Below are positions 41,694 to 48,954 of a stretch of 64,000 nt of DNA, piece by piece. Numbering within the stretch: the stretch's first letter is position 1; every line of letters begins with the position of its first letter. The translations under genes and the position numbers were made by a program. Source of the stretch: Nonomuraea zeae (lineage in GTDB: Bacteria; Actinomycetota; Actinomycetes; Streptosporangiales; Streptosporangiaceae). A model generated the notes under the pieces. That model made no database searches, was not told where the DNA came from, and saw nothing but the letters and a program-made list of their open reading frames with translations. The DNA lies in the NCBI RefSeq assembly GCF_005889725.1, contig NZ_VCKX01000021.1:1-64000 (forward strand). The letters run 5' to 3'.

Positions 41694-42422
41694 TCAGGGC
41701 GCCGGGGGCAGGGCCGCGGCGATGCCGTCGAGCAGCCGGTCGAGCCCGAACGCGAACCGCTCGTCCGGGTCGGTCAGCTCGCGACCGCCCTCCACGGTCA
41801 TCCGGGTGAACAGCGGATAGTCCCCGCTCTGCAGCAGCGACTGGAGGAACGGCCCCTGCCTGGCCATCCACTGGCCCAGGTCGAGCCCGGTACGCCGGAG
41901 CGCCTCCGCCTCGGCCAGCTCCGCCGAGACGAAGCCGTTGATGTAGGCGGCGACCGACCCGACCACGTTGAGCATGCCGTCGATGCTCAGCCCGATGTCC
42001 GCCACCAGGCTCAGTGAGGACTCCATCAGCCTGACGCGGTTGGGCCCGGCCGACTGCCTCGTCACCGACAGCACGGCCAGCCACGGGTGCCGGTGCATCG
42101 TCTGCCTGGTGCGTACGGCCAGCGCGCGGACGTCGGCCCGCCAGTCGCCGGTCACGGTGACATCGGGCGGGAAGTATTCGGGCGCGACGGCGTCGGACAT
42201 CAGGTCGATCAGGTCGTCCTTGCTGGAGACGTAGCGATAGAGCGACATGGTCCCCGAGCCGATCTCGGCGGCCATCCGGCGCATCGAGATGGCGTCCAGC
42301 CCCTCGGCGTCGGCGACCCGGATGGCGGCCTCGGTGAGCTGCGCCCGGCTGAAGCTCGGCCGGGGACCGCGGGCGGGCTGCTCGGGCCGCGTCCAGATGC
42401 TCTCGGTGGATTTCGGCGCCAT
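41694..42422 (-). CDS. TetR-family regulator (TetR_C tetracycline-type effector domain)
   Basis: The 242-aa protein has the HTH ISMRRMAAEIGSGTMSLYRYVSSKDDLIDLM (about 45-80) and an effector domain with HPWLAVLSVTRQSAGPNRVRLMESSL and YINGFVSAELAEA, typical of regulators next to efflux or resistance genes. The ATG at 42422 is chosen because the protein gains family character just after it. It is divergent from the orphan atpB gene with a 70-base gap that contains the palindrome AGTACGCTGTACT, so the two are likely a regulator-target pair. Confidence 0.87.
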   Translation of the reverse strand: MAPKSTESIWTRPEQPARGPRPSFSRAQLTEAAIRVADAEGLDAISMRRMAAEIGSGTMSLYRYVSSKDDLIDLMSDAVAPEYFPPDVTVTGDWRADVRALAVRTRQTMHRHPWLAVLSVTRQSAGPNRVRLMESSLSLVADIGLSIDGMLNVVGSVAAYINGFVSAELAEAEALRRTGLDLGQWMARQGPFLQSLLQSGDYPLFTRMTVEGGRELTDPDERFAFGLDRLLDGIAAALPPAP

Positions 42423-42454
42423 GAAACCCCACCGTACCGGCCGCCGAAAAACCA

Positions 42455-42467
42455 AGTACGCTGTACT
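42455..42467. promoter_or_regulatory. TetR operator candidate between tetR and orphan atpB
   Basis: AGTACGCTGTACT has perfect 5-bp arms around a 3-base centre, 33 bases from the regulator start and 26 from the atpB start. It also falls where promoters for both genes must lie. Confidence 0.6.
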
Positions 42468-42492
42468 CAGTTTTTCTTCGAGGAGGTAAGGG

Positions 42493-43272
42493 ATGGCGCC
42501 GGAGGAAAGGTTCAAGGCTCCCGGAACGGAGCTGTTCGATTTACCGCCGCTGTGGGACGGCGCACCGGAGTGGCTGAACAAGCCGGCGCTCCTGGCCGTC
42601 GGGGGCGCGCTGCTGGTGTGCGCGGTGGTGTGGCGCGCCTTCGCCCGCCCCCGGCTCGTGCCGCGCGGGCTGCAGAACGCCGTCGAGTACGGCTACGTCT
42701 TCGTCCGCGACCAGGTCGCCCGGCCCTTCCTGGGCAAGGACGCCGACCGCTGGATGCCGCTGCTGTTCAGCCTCTTCCTGCTGATCCTGGTGTGGAACTT
42801 CATGGGGGTCGTCCCACTCCTGCAGTTCCCGGTGAACTCCCACAGCGACTTCCCCTGGGTGCTCGCGGGCGTCGTCTACGTGGTGAAGCTCCACCAGGGC
42901 TTCAAGCACCAGGGCTTCGCCGGCTTCTTCCGGCGCGCGATGTTCCCGCCCGGCCTGCCGAGGGCGCTGGCCATCACCGTGTACGCGCCGCTGGAGCTGC
43001 TCTACATCTTCGTCACCGCGCCGTTCACGCACGGGGTCCGGCTGTTCGCGAACATGTTCGCCGGTCACATGCTGCTCGCGTTCTTCAGCGCGGTCGGCTA
43101 CTGGTTCATGATCGAGCAGCCCACGGTCCCCGGGTTCGGGGTGGGGGTGCTCGGGGTGCTGATGACGATCCTGATGACGGCCTTCGAGATGTTCATCATG
43201 TTCCTGCAGGCATACCTGTTCACCATGCTCGCCGCGATGTACATCGGCCAGTCCGTGCACCCCGAGCACTGA
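42493..43272 (+). CDS. atpB: Orphan F0F1 ATP synthase subunit a
   Basis: The 259-aa membrane protein has the subunit a pattern: helix 1 after a short N-terminus, RWMPLLFSLFLLILVWNFMG, the essential Arg helix HGVRLFANMFAGHMLLAFF and the final EMFIMFLQAYLFTMLAAMYIG. The proton-path Arg and the Asn/His of the helix are present, so it could work in a rotor-stator interface. No other atp gene is near; normally atpB heads the atpBEFHAGDC operon. GAGGAGG precedes ATG 42493. Regulation by the divergent TetR protein suggests an inducible alternative subunit, possibly giving resistance to an ATP synthase inhibitor (inference). Confidence 0.85.
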   Translation: MAPEERFKAPGTELFDLPPLWDGAPEWLNKPALLAVGGALLVCAVVWRAFARPRLVPRGLQNAVEYGYVFVRDQVARPFLGKDADRWMPLLFSLFLLILVWNFMGVVPLLQFPVNSHSDFPWVLAGVVYVVKLHQGFKHQGFAGFFRRAMFPPGLPRALAITVYAPLELLYIFVTAPFTHGVRLFANMFAGHMLLAFFSAVGYWFMIEQPTVPGFGVGVLGVLMTILMTAFEMFIMFLQAYLFTMLAAMYIGQSVHPEH

Positions 43273-43281
43273 GGCGGCCGG

Positions 43282-44469
43282 TCAGGGGATCAGCCCGAGC
43301 CGGCGGCCGGCGGCGGCGAAGGCGGTGGCGATCCGGTCCAGCTGGGCGTCGGTGTGCAGGGCCGTGGTGCTGACGCGGATCAGGGCCCGGCCTTCGGGGA
43401 CGCTCGGCGGCACCATCGCCGTGGTGAAGACGCCCTCGTGGAACAGCTCGGCCCACAGGCGGCAGCACAGCACTATGTCGCCGGCGTGGACGGGGATGAT
43501 CGGGGTCTCCGACGTACCCGTCTGAAAACCCAGGCCGCTCAGGTCGGCGCGCAGGCGCGCGGCGGCGGCCAGCGCGCGGTGACGGCGCTCAGGCTCGGTC
43601 TCGATGACGTCGAGCGCCGCCAGCGCGGCGGCGGTGCAGGCCGGGGACAGCGCGGCGGAGAAGACCATCGAGCGCGCGTGGTGCCGCAGGTAGAGGATGA
43701 TCTGCTCGGGCCCGGCCACGGCGCCGCCGGTGGTGCCGAAGCACTTGGAGAACGCCACGGTGTGCAGGTCCACCGCGGACTCCAGGCCATAGTGCTCGGC
43801 CGCCCCGCGCCCGCCCGCGCCCAGCAGCCCGACGTCGTGGGCGCCGTCCAGCACCACGCGTACGCCGTGCCGCCGGGCCAGCTTGGCGATCCCGGGCAGG
43901 TCGCAGAGCGTACCGGTGGTGGAGAACATGCCCTCGCTGACGATCAGCCCGGCGGCGGCGGGATCGCAGGCGTCCAGCAGCCGTCCCAGGTGGTCCATGT
44001 CGTTGTGCCGGTAGCGGCGCAGGCGGGCGCCACCGGCCCGGACGGAGTCGATGAGGGAGGCGTGGATGAGGAGGTCGGCGAGCACGGTGTCGCGCGGGCC
44101 GGCCAGCGCGCCGAGGGCCATGTTGGCCAGGAAGCCGGTCGAGGTGACCATGGCCGCCTCCTGCCCGAGAAACGCCGCGAGCCGGGTCTCCAGCTCCTCG
44201 TGCAGCGATAAGGACCCGTTGACCAGGCGCGAGCCGGCGGTGCCGGTGCCCAGCCGGAGCGTGGCCCGGCAGGCCGCCTCCTTCAGCCGGGGGTCGGCGG
44301 AGAGGCCGAGGTAGTCGTTGGATCCGGCGGTGACGAGCACCCGCCCGTCGATGATCACCTCACCCGTCGGGAGCCGGTCCTGGACCGCCCGGTAATAGGG
44401 ATAGGCACCCAGGTCGGCGACGGGCTGGAAGTCGTCGTGGAGCCGGCACCTGTCGAACACGTCGAGCAT
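43282..44469 (-). CDS. Alpha-oxoamine synthase family PLP enzyme
   Basis: The 395-aa fold-type I PLP enzyme has GSNDYLGLSADPRL near the start, GTGTAGSRLVNGSLSLHEELE, VTSTGFLANM, the cofactor Asp in VVLDGAHDVGLLG and the Schiff-base Lys in VAFSKCFGTTGG. This matches 8-amino-7-oxononanoate synthase, glycine C-acetyltransferase and serine palmitoyltransferase-like enzymes, which condense an amino acid with an acyl thioester and lose CO2. No biotin or sphingolipid genes adjoin it, so the substrate is open. It converges on atpB with a 9-base gap. Confidence 0.87.
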   Translation of the reverse strand: MLDVFDRCRLHDDFQPVADLGAYPYYRAVQDRLPTGEVIIDGRVLVTAGSNDYLGLSADPRLKEAACRATLRLGTGTAGSRLVNGSLSLHEELETRLAAFLGQEAAMVTSTGFLANMALGALAGPRDTVLADLLIHASLIDSVRAGGARLRRYRHNDMDHLGRLLDACDPAAAGLIVSEGMFSTTGTLCDLPGIAKLARRHGVRVVLDGAHDVGLLGAGGRGAAEHYGLESAVDLHTVAFSKCFGTTGGAVAGPEQIILYLRHHARSMVFSAALSPACTAAALAALDVIETEPERRHRALAAAARLRADLSGLGFQTGTSETPIIPVHAGDIVLCCRLWAELFHEGVFTTAMVPPSVPEGRALIRVSTTALHTDAQLDRIATAFAAAGRRLGLIP

Positions 44470-44622
44470 CGCGTCACTGCCCTCTCTGACTCGTGGGAGG
44501 GCGCTGCGGGGCCCCCTTGCCAGAGAGTCTGCCGCGCTGGGGAGCGACCCGGCGTCGAGCGCGAGCTCGCCCGCGCGACCGGCCCGCCCGGCGAGTGGAT
44601 CACACCGGCCGGGTGGGACGCG

Positions 44623-44699
44623 GGTGGCGCGGCAGCGGGTGCTGCCGCGCCACCGGGTCCGGAGCGGGGCACGGCCCGGTCCCGGAGCCGGGCCGTGCC
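44623..44699 (-). terminator. Two tandem perfect stem-loops downstream of the pectate lyase gene
   Basis: Hairpin 1 (44668-44699, nearest the pectate lyase stop) has a perfect 12-bp stem and 8-base loop; hairpin 2 (44623-44654) has a perfect 14-bp stem and 4-base loop. For minus-strand transcription they follow the pectate lyase stop by 7 bases. They lie in the 236-base gap before the alpha-oxoamine synthase gene, which otherwise holds nothing recognisable. Confidence 0.85.
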
Positions 44700-44705
44700 G
44701 GTCCG

Positions 44706-45959
44706 CTACTTGTAGGTGATGTCGGAGGAGGAGTAGATGCAGTTCACGCCGTCGGCGCCTTCACCGATCTTGGTGGGCTCGCTGCCCTTGGGCACGCCCT
44801 TGTACTTCTCGCAGACGGTGGCGCTGCCGTAGATGGTGATCCGGCTGAAGCGGGCGGTGTCGCCCCAGTTGGTGTTGATCCCGGCCAGCACCTTGGTGGA
44901 GCGGGCGGTCACGCCGTTCATCACGACGTGGCGCTGGTAGGAGCTGGAGCAGTTGCCGCAGGCGCGGTAGAGCTTGCCGGAGCTGTGCACCTGGAAGTTC
45001 TTGATGGTCACCGTGCCGGCGCCGTTGTGCTGGAAGACCTTGTCGGAGCCGGACTTGGCGCCGCCGCCGTCGACCAGGTAGGTGGCCGAGGAGCTGGAGC
45101 TCATGAACGTGGCGGCGTCCTCGCCGACGTCGTTCCACCACACGTTGCGGATGGTGCACGAGCCCAGGCAGTGGATGCCGTCGCCGGCCGGAGCGTCGAT
45201 GATGACGTTCTGGATCGTGCCGCCGTTCGGCACCTCGAACATCGGGTCCTGGCTCTCGCTCTGGCCGCCGTCGCCGATGCCGTAGTAGCTCTTCAGGCCG
45301 CCGTCGAAGAAGCTCCCGAGCACCTGGGTCGAGGTGATGTGGACGCTGCCGGTGGCGCTCGGCCACGAGCCGCTGCCGTCGCCGCCCCCGCTGGTCGGGG
45401 TGACCGTCGGGGTGGGGTCGGGGCTGGGCGTGGAACCGTCGGCGGGCCGCAGCGTCCACTGCTTGGTGGCCGCCGAGTCGCACGAGTTCTGCTGCAGGAG
45501 CGCGCCGGACGCGGTGGAGTTGTCCTTGACGTTGAGGCACTTGCCGCCGTTGGCGTTGACCACCCGGTAGTTGGAGCCGGAGACGGTCAGCTGCCAGGTC
45601 TGCGAGGCCGCTCCGGTGCAGGTCTCCTGCTGGACCGCTTTGCCCGCCGAGGTGGAGGCGTCGCGCACGCCCAGGCACTTGCCGCTGTGCTGGGCCTTGA
45701 GCTGGAAGTTGCTCCCGGAGGCGGTGAGCGTGAAGACCTGGCCGGCGCACGCGTTCTGCACGAGCTGCACGCCGTCACTGGTGCTCTGTCCCGGTACGGC
45801 CGCGCACAGCCCGCTGCCGGCGTTGACCAGCGTGTAGTTCCCGTTGGATGGGGCGGCCGACGCGGGCGTGTTGAGCACGGCCACCAGCCCTCCGGTCGTG
45901 ATGAGGCCCGCGGCCAGCACGATTGCCAGCCTCCGGCCGAAACGTTCCTTTTCGCGCAC
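44706..45959 (-). CDS. Secreted pectate lyase (PL3) with N-terminal ricin-B (CBM13) domain
   Basis: The 417-aa protein has a signal peptide ending near TPASAAP, a ricin-type beta-trefoil lectin domain (about 35-165; GKCLGVRD and GKCLNVKD repeats with QxW-like QTWQL and KQWTL), a Ser/Pro/Thr/Gly linker and a PL3 beta-helix catalytic domain (about 200-417) with NVIIDAPAGDGIHC, CTIRNVWWNDVGEDAATF and the C-terminal KYKGV region. PL3 enzymes cleave polygalacturonate with Ca2+. GTG 45959 follows GGAG at seven bases. Two LacI-type palindromes upstream suggest carbon-source control. Confidence 0.9.
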   Translation of the reverse strand: MREKERFGRRLAIVLAAGLITTGGLVAVLNTPASAAPSNGNYTLVNAGSGLCAAVPGQSTSDGVQLVQNACAGQVFTLTASGSNFQLKAQHSGKCLGVRDASTSAGKAVQQETCTGAASQTWQLTVSGSNYRVVNANGGKCLNVKDNSTASGALLQQNSCDSAATKQWTLRPADGSTPSPDPTPTVTPTSGGGDGSGSWPSATGSVHITSTQVLGSFFDGGLKSYYGIGDGGQSESQDPMFEVPNGGTIQNVIIDAPAGDGIHCLGSCTIRNVWWNDVGEDAATFMSSSSSATYLVDGGGAKSGSDKVFQHNGAGTVTIKNFQVHSSGKLYRACGNCSSSYQRHVVMNGVTARSTKVLAGINTNWGDTARFSRITIYGSATVCEKYKGVPKGSEPTKIGEGADGVNCIYSSSDITYK

Positions 45960-46077
45960 GTCGAAACTCCAATTCGCAGGTGAGTCAGGTGAGTGCCGAG
46001 CCGGGCCCGTCCTGGCGCGGGCCGGGGAAAGCCGGGCCCCTTTCGAGAGCCGCACAAAGAGCTGGACCGACTTGTTG

Positions 46078-46242
46078 GGTAAGCGCTTTCCCGGATGGGG
46101 TGAGTCAAGCACAGCCAGATTCGCGAGTGAAGTCTCGATGGTCATCCGCTGCAAACGGAGTGCGCATCCGCGTTGCGTGTTGCAGGGGTTCCTGGATATC
46201 CCGAGGTCATGCCGAGCGGGGAATCGCGGTGAGAAGCGCTTC
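46078..46242. promoter_or_regulatory. Two LacI-family-type operators upstream of the pectate lyase gene
   Basis: GGTAAGCGCTTTCC (46078-46091, core AAGCGCTT at 46081-46088) and GAAGCGCTTC (46233-46242) both have the central CG dyad typical of LacI/GalR-family sites. The first lies about 120 bases before the lyase start. The 46243-46276 stretch holds nothing else recognisable. Confidence 0.6.
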
Positions 46243-46276
46243 GAGTGATGAAAGTTTCATGCCGGGGCACCGGGGC

Positions 46277-46693
46277 CTATTGATCGACCCTTACCGAGAA
46301 CCACACGATCTTGCCGCCGTCCGCCGCAGCCACTCCCCAGTCGTCGGCGATCGCCGCCACGATCTGCAGCCCGCGTCCCGACAGCGCGTCGAGGTCCGGC
46401 AGGCATGCGCGCGGCCGGCCGTCGCCCGGGTCGAAGACCTCGCCGTACAGCCGGTCCTCGCGGTGCTCCAGGCGCAGCGCGTAGGCGGAGCCGCCGTGCC
46501 GGACGGCGTTGGTGACCAGCTCGCTGACGATGAGCAGGCAGTCGTCGAGGCTCCGGTCGAGACCCCAGTCGATCAGCTTCGCGCGGACCAGGGAACGCGC
46601 CTCGCCGACAACAGCCGGCACCGAGGGCAGCAGGCACTCCACCGTACGGATCGGCGCAGTGGTCAAGGGGGCCGGATGGAGGGGCATGTGCAT
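46277..46693 (-). CDS. RsbW-like ATP-binding anti-sigma/regulatory protein
   Basis: The 138-aa protein has a GHKL ATPase fold of the HATPase_c_2 type common in streptomycete-like actinobacteria: N-box DDCLLIVSELVTNAVRHGG (about 70-88), G1-type DLDALSGRGLQIVAAIADDWG and a final strand KIVWFSV. Such single-domain ATPases bind or phosphorylate anti-anti-sigma partners of SpoIIE phosphatases. ATG 46693 is chosen; it lies 10 bases from a perfect 20-bp palindrome, so transcription is probably repressed by a LacI-family protein. Confidence 0.82.
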   Translation of the reverse strand: MHMPLHPAPLTTAPIRTVECLLPSVPAVVGEARSLVRAKLIDWGLDRSLDDCLLIVSELVTNAVRHGGSAYALRLEHREDRLYGEVFDPGDGRPRACLPDLDALSGRGLQIVAAIADDWGVAAADGGKIVWFSVRVDQ

Positions 46694-46703
46694 CTCATCT
46701 CTC

Positions 46704-46723
46704 GATTGGGAGCGCTCCCAATC
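46704..46723. promoter_or_regulatory. Perfect 20-bp palindrome containing the CebR box TGGGAGCGCTCCCA
   Basis: The palindrome centred at 46713/46714 contains the exact 14-bp box bound by CebR, the LacI-family repressor of cellobiose/cellulose use in Streptomyces. It lies just upstream of the RsbW-like gene rather than beside sugar genes. Confidence 0.85.
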
Positions 46724-46822
46724 ACACGATAATCTCTCGCGTTCACTCTTGGGAATCCGGCACGGAGAAGATTGTTGCTCTTGCGTGTCCCCGCGGGTGC
46801 TGCTGTGACCGAAGGGACGCCA

Positions 46823-46847
46823 GGGGAGCCTGCGACGCAGGCCCCCC
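46823..46847 (-). terminator. Stem-loop terminator of the haloalkane dehalogenase gene
   Basis: GGGGAGCCTGC and GCAGGCCCCCC pair with a single mismatch around a 3-base loop. For minus-strand transcription it begins 7 bases after the dehalogenase stop. Confidence 0.8.
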
Positions 46848-46854
46848 TGAAGTA

Positions 46855-47712
46855 CTAGCCGCGGTGCTTCGCGATCCAGTCCCGGACGGAGCCGGCGATG
46901 GCCAGCGGCTGATCCTCGGGCGTGTGGTGCCCGGCCGCCGCGTCGTGCTGCGCGATCTCCAGGGACGCCATGTTCGCCGCGCACCAGGCGACGGTCTCCG
47001 GCCGCCACATCGAGCCGGGGCCCGGCTGGAAGCCGATCAGCAGCTTCGGCACCTCCACGCTGGTGGCCGCCCACTCGCCGAACGCCTCGATCCTGGCCAC
47101 GACGTCGGCGGGCTCGCCGCCCAGCGGCATCGAGCGCGGCCAGCGCAGCAGCGGCAGCCGGCTCTCCCTTGTCGGATACGGCCGCAGATACGCCGCCATG
47201 TCCTCCTCGGTGAGCGGGGTGGCGACGGTGCTGGGCAGGCCCTGGTGGAGGAAGACGTTGTCGTCGAGGATCATGGACTCCCCGACCCCATCCGTCTTGA
47301 TCGCCTGGAACAGCTCCCGGCCGCCTTCCGGGAACTCCTCCCAGCTCATCGGCTTGACGATGGCCTCGGTGAAGGCGACGCCCCGCACCCGGCCGGGATG
47401 GCGGGCGGCCCAGTCGAAGGCGAGCGCGCCGCCCCAGTCGTGGCCGACGAGCACCACGTCGTCGAGGCCGAGCGCGTCGAACCAGGCGTCCAGATAGCGG
47501 GCGTGGTCGTCGAAGGTGTAGCCGATCGCGGGCTTGCCCGACTCGCCCATGCCGATCAGGTCGGGAGCCAGGTGGCGGCCGGGCCCGGCGGCGGGCATGA
47601 CGTTCCGCCACAGGTAGGAGGAGGTCGGATTGCCGTGCAGGAAGACGATCGGCGCGCCCGCGCCGGCCTCCCGGTAGGACATCGTGGAGTCGAGTACGTG
47701 CTGGATGGGCAT
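46855..47712 (-). CDS. Haloalkane dehalogenase (alpha/beta hydrolase, HLD-II type)
   Basis: The 285-aa protein matches DhaA-type enzymes: the halide-binding Asn in FLHGNPTSSYLWR, the nucleophile Asp with adjacent halide-binding Trp in VLVGHDWGGAL, the catalytic Glu in VAFTEAIVKP and the base His in AAGHHTPED. All residues for hydrolytic C-halogen cleavage are present, so it should convert haloalkanes to alcohols and halide. It lies 11 bases downstream of the F420-type oxidoreductase gene on the same strand, probably co-transcribed and under the TetR protein encoded at 48197. Confidence 0.9.
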   Translation of the reverse strand: MPIQHVLDSTMSYREAGAGAPIVFLHGNPTSSYLWRNVMPAAGPGRHLAPDLIGMGESGKPAIGYTFDDHARYLDAWFDALGLDDVVLVGHDWGGALAFDWAARHPGRVRGVAFTEAIVKPMSWEEFPEGGRELFQAIKTDGVGESMILDDNVFLHQGLPSTVATPLTEEDMAAYLRPYPTRESRLPLLRWPRSMPLGGEPADVVARIEAFGEWAATSVEVPKLLIGFQPGPGSMWRPETVAWCAANMASLEIAQHDAAAGHHTPEDQPLAIAGSVRDWIAKHRG

Positions 47713-47723
47713 GTCGGTTCCGT

Positions 47724-48113
47724 TCAGACGTTGAGTTGCATGATGTGGTCCACCGCGATCTCGATCACGACCCGGCCGGGCGGATCGGGCGGCGGGGACG
47801 CGTAACGCTTGGCGTAGCGGCGGGCGGCCTCGGCCACGCGCCTGGGGTCGCCGGACACCGTGGCGGCGCCTTCGAGGGTGACCCAGCGGAATCCGTCGAC
47901 CTGGCAGAGGGCCGCGCGACCGCCGCCGGCCGCCAGGTTGCGCGCCTTGCGGGACGTGCCGACGGTCAGTACGCGCGCCAGCCCCGCGGCTTCGTCCCAG
48001 GTGAAGCGCACGGCCACGACGTGCGGCGAGCCGTCGCGCCGCAACGTGGTCAGCGTGGCCACGCGCGGCTCGGCCAGAAAGGCCCGCGCCGTGCCTGCTC
48101 GGCCGGTGGTCAT
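47724..48113 (-). CDS. PNPOx-like / F420-dependent oxidoreductase family protein
   Basis: The 129-aa split-barrel protein has AFLAEPRVATLTTLRRDGSPHVVAV, GTSRKARNLAAGGGRAALCQVDG and VVIEIAVDHI, the pattern of TIGR03618/TIGR03668-type F420-binding flavin-split-barrel proteins in actinobacteria. It may reduce a small electrophile with F420H2. It is the first gene of a two-gene unit with the dehalogenase, and its promoter region holds TetR-type operators. Confidence 0.85.
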   Translation of the reverse strand: MTTGRAGTARAFLAEPRVATLTTLRRDGSPHVVAVRFTWDEAAGLARVLTVGTSRKARNLAAGGGRAALCQVDGFRWVTLEGAATVSGDPRRVAEAARRYAKRYASPPPDPPGRVVIEIAVDHIMQLNV

Positions 48114-48129
48114 GTGGCCTCCCCGAGTT

Positions 48130-48206
48130 AGTTAGTTAGCTGACTGACTTGAAGGACGATAGCGGCCACCGGAGGGATCTGTCTATAGTTAGTCAGGTGA
48201 CTGACT
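48130..48206. promoter_or_regulatory. Two matching 20-bp operators between the oxidoreductase and tetR genes
   Basis: Sites 48130-48149 and 48187-48206 both fit AGTYAGTYAS followed by its mirror, each with 8 of 10 base pairs matching. The first lies 17 bases upstream of the oxidoreductase start; the second covers the tetR GTG start (48197), which implies autoregulation. They are 57 bases apart, centre to centre. Confidence 0.8.
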
Positions 48207-48763
48207 CAACGCGGCTGGGAAAGCGGGAGCGGCTGACCGGCGCCGCCGTGCGGGTGCTCCACGAGCAGGGCGTCGAGAAGACCACGCTCGCGGACATCGC
48301 GCGGGCGGCCGACGTTCCCGTGGGCAACGTCTATTACTACTTCAAGACCAAGGACCAGCTCATCGAGGCGGCCATCGACGCCCACGGCCGGGAGCTGGAG
48401 TCCATGATCGGCGCCTTGGAGCAGCTCGGCACCCCGCAGGAGCGGCTCAAGGCCCTGCTGCACGGCTGGATCGGGCAACGCGACCTGACCGCCCAGTACG
48501 GCTGCCCCACCGGGACCCTGGCCTCCGAGCTCGACAAGCGCGACGACGGCCTGGACCGGGCGGTCGCCAAGGTCATGGGCGCGCTGATCGACTGGGTGGA
48601 GCGGCAGTTCCAGGCCATGGGGCGCGCGGACGCGCGCGAGCTCGCGGTCGCCCTGATGGCCGCCTACCAGGGCATCTCCCTGCTGACGAACACGTTCCGC
48701 GACCCCGCCCTCATGGAGACGGAAGGGCGCAGGCTCGAACGCTGGATCGACTCGCTGGCCTGA
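48197..48763 (+). CDS. TetR-family repressor (local regulator of dehalogenase unit)
   Basis: The 188-aa protein has the HTH TTLADIARAADVPVGNVYYYFKTKDQLIEAAI (about 30-62) and a TetR_C_6-like effector domain with YGCPTGTLASELDKRDDG and AYQGISLLTNTFRDP. The GTG at 48197 sits inside the second operator and may be leaderless, since no ribosome site is visible; an upstream ATG at 48149 is less likely because it would put both operators in coding sequence. Likely represses itself and the divergent oxidoreductase/dehalogenase genes. Confidence 0.87.
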   Translation: MTDSTRLGKRERLTGAAVRVLHEQGVEKTTLADIARAADVPVGNVYYYFKTKDQLIEAAIDAHGRELESMIGALEQLGTPQERLKALLHGWIGQRDLTAQYGCPTGTLASELDKRDDGLDRAVAKVMGALIDWVERQFQAMGRADARELAVALMAAYQGISLLTNTFRDPALMETEGRRLERWIDSLA

Positions 48764-48830
48764 GCGCGCGCGGGGCACCCGGGAGAGGCCGCTCACGCTT
48801 GTGCGGTGCGGCGGCGGGTATCCGCAGGTC

Positions 48831-48950
48831 ATGCGCTTCGGTGACTGGGAGGTCCGGCCGCTCGGTGGCTGGGCCGGGTGCCTGATGATGATCGTGATCT
48901 CGGTCGTGCTGTCGATCCTGCTGACCGTCCTCGTGAACTGGCTCTGGTGA
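48831..48950 (+). CDS. 39-aa small membrane protein
   Basis: ATG 48831 to TGA 48950 encodes MRFGDWEVRPLGGWAGC followed by one transmembrane helix (MMIVISVVLSILLTVLVNWLW). The compact soluble head with a single hydrophobic helix is a coherent protein-like pattern, in a spot without other genes; a weak GCAGG precedes it. It ends 4 bases before the convergent amidohydrolase stop. Function unknown; similar short proteins recur in actinobacteria as far as I recall. Confidence 0.65.
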   Translation: MRFGDWEVRPLGGWAGCLMMIVISVVLSILLTVLVNWLW

Positions 48951-48954
48951 GCGC

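Noticed and set aside
46704..46723. Palindrome considered as a terminator stem-loop
   Set aside because: It has no loop, lies upstream of a gene start and matches a known LacI-family operator.
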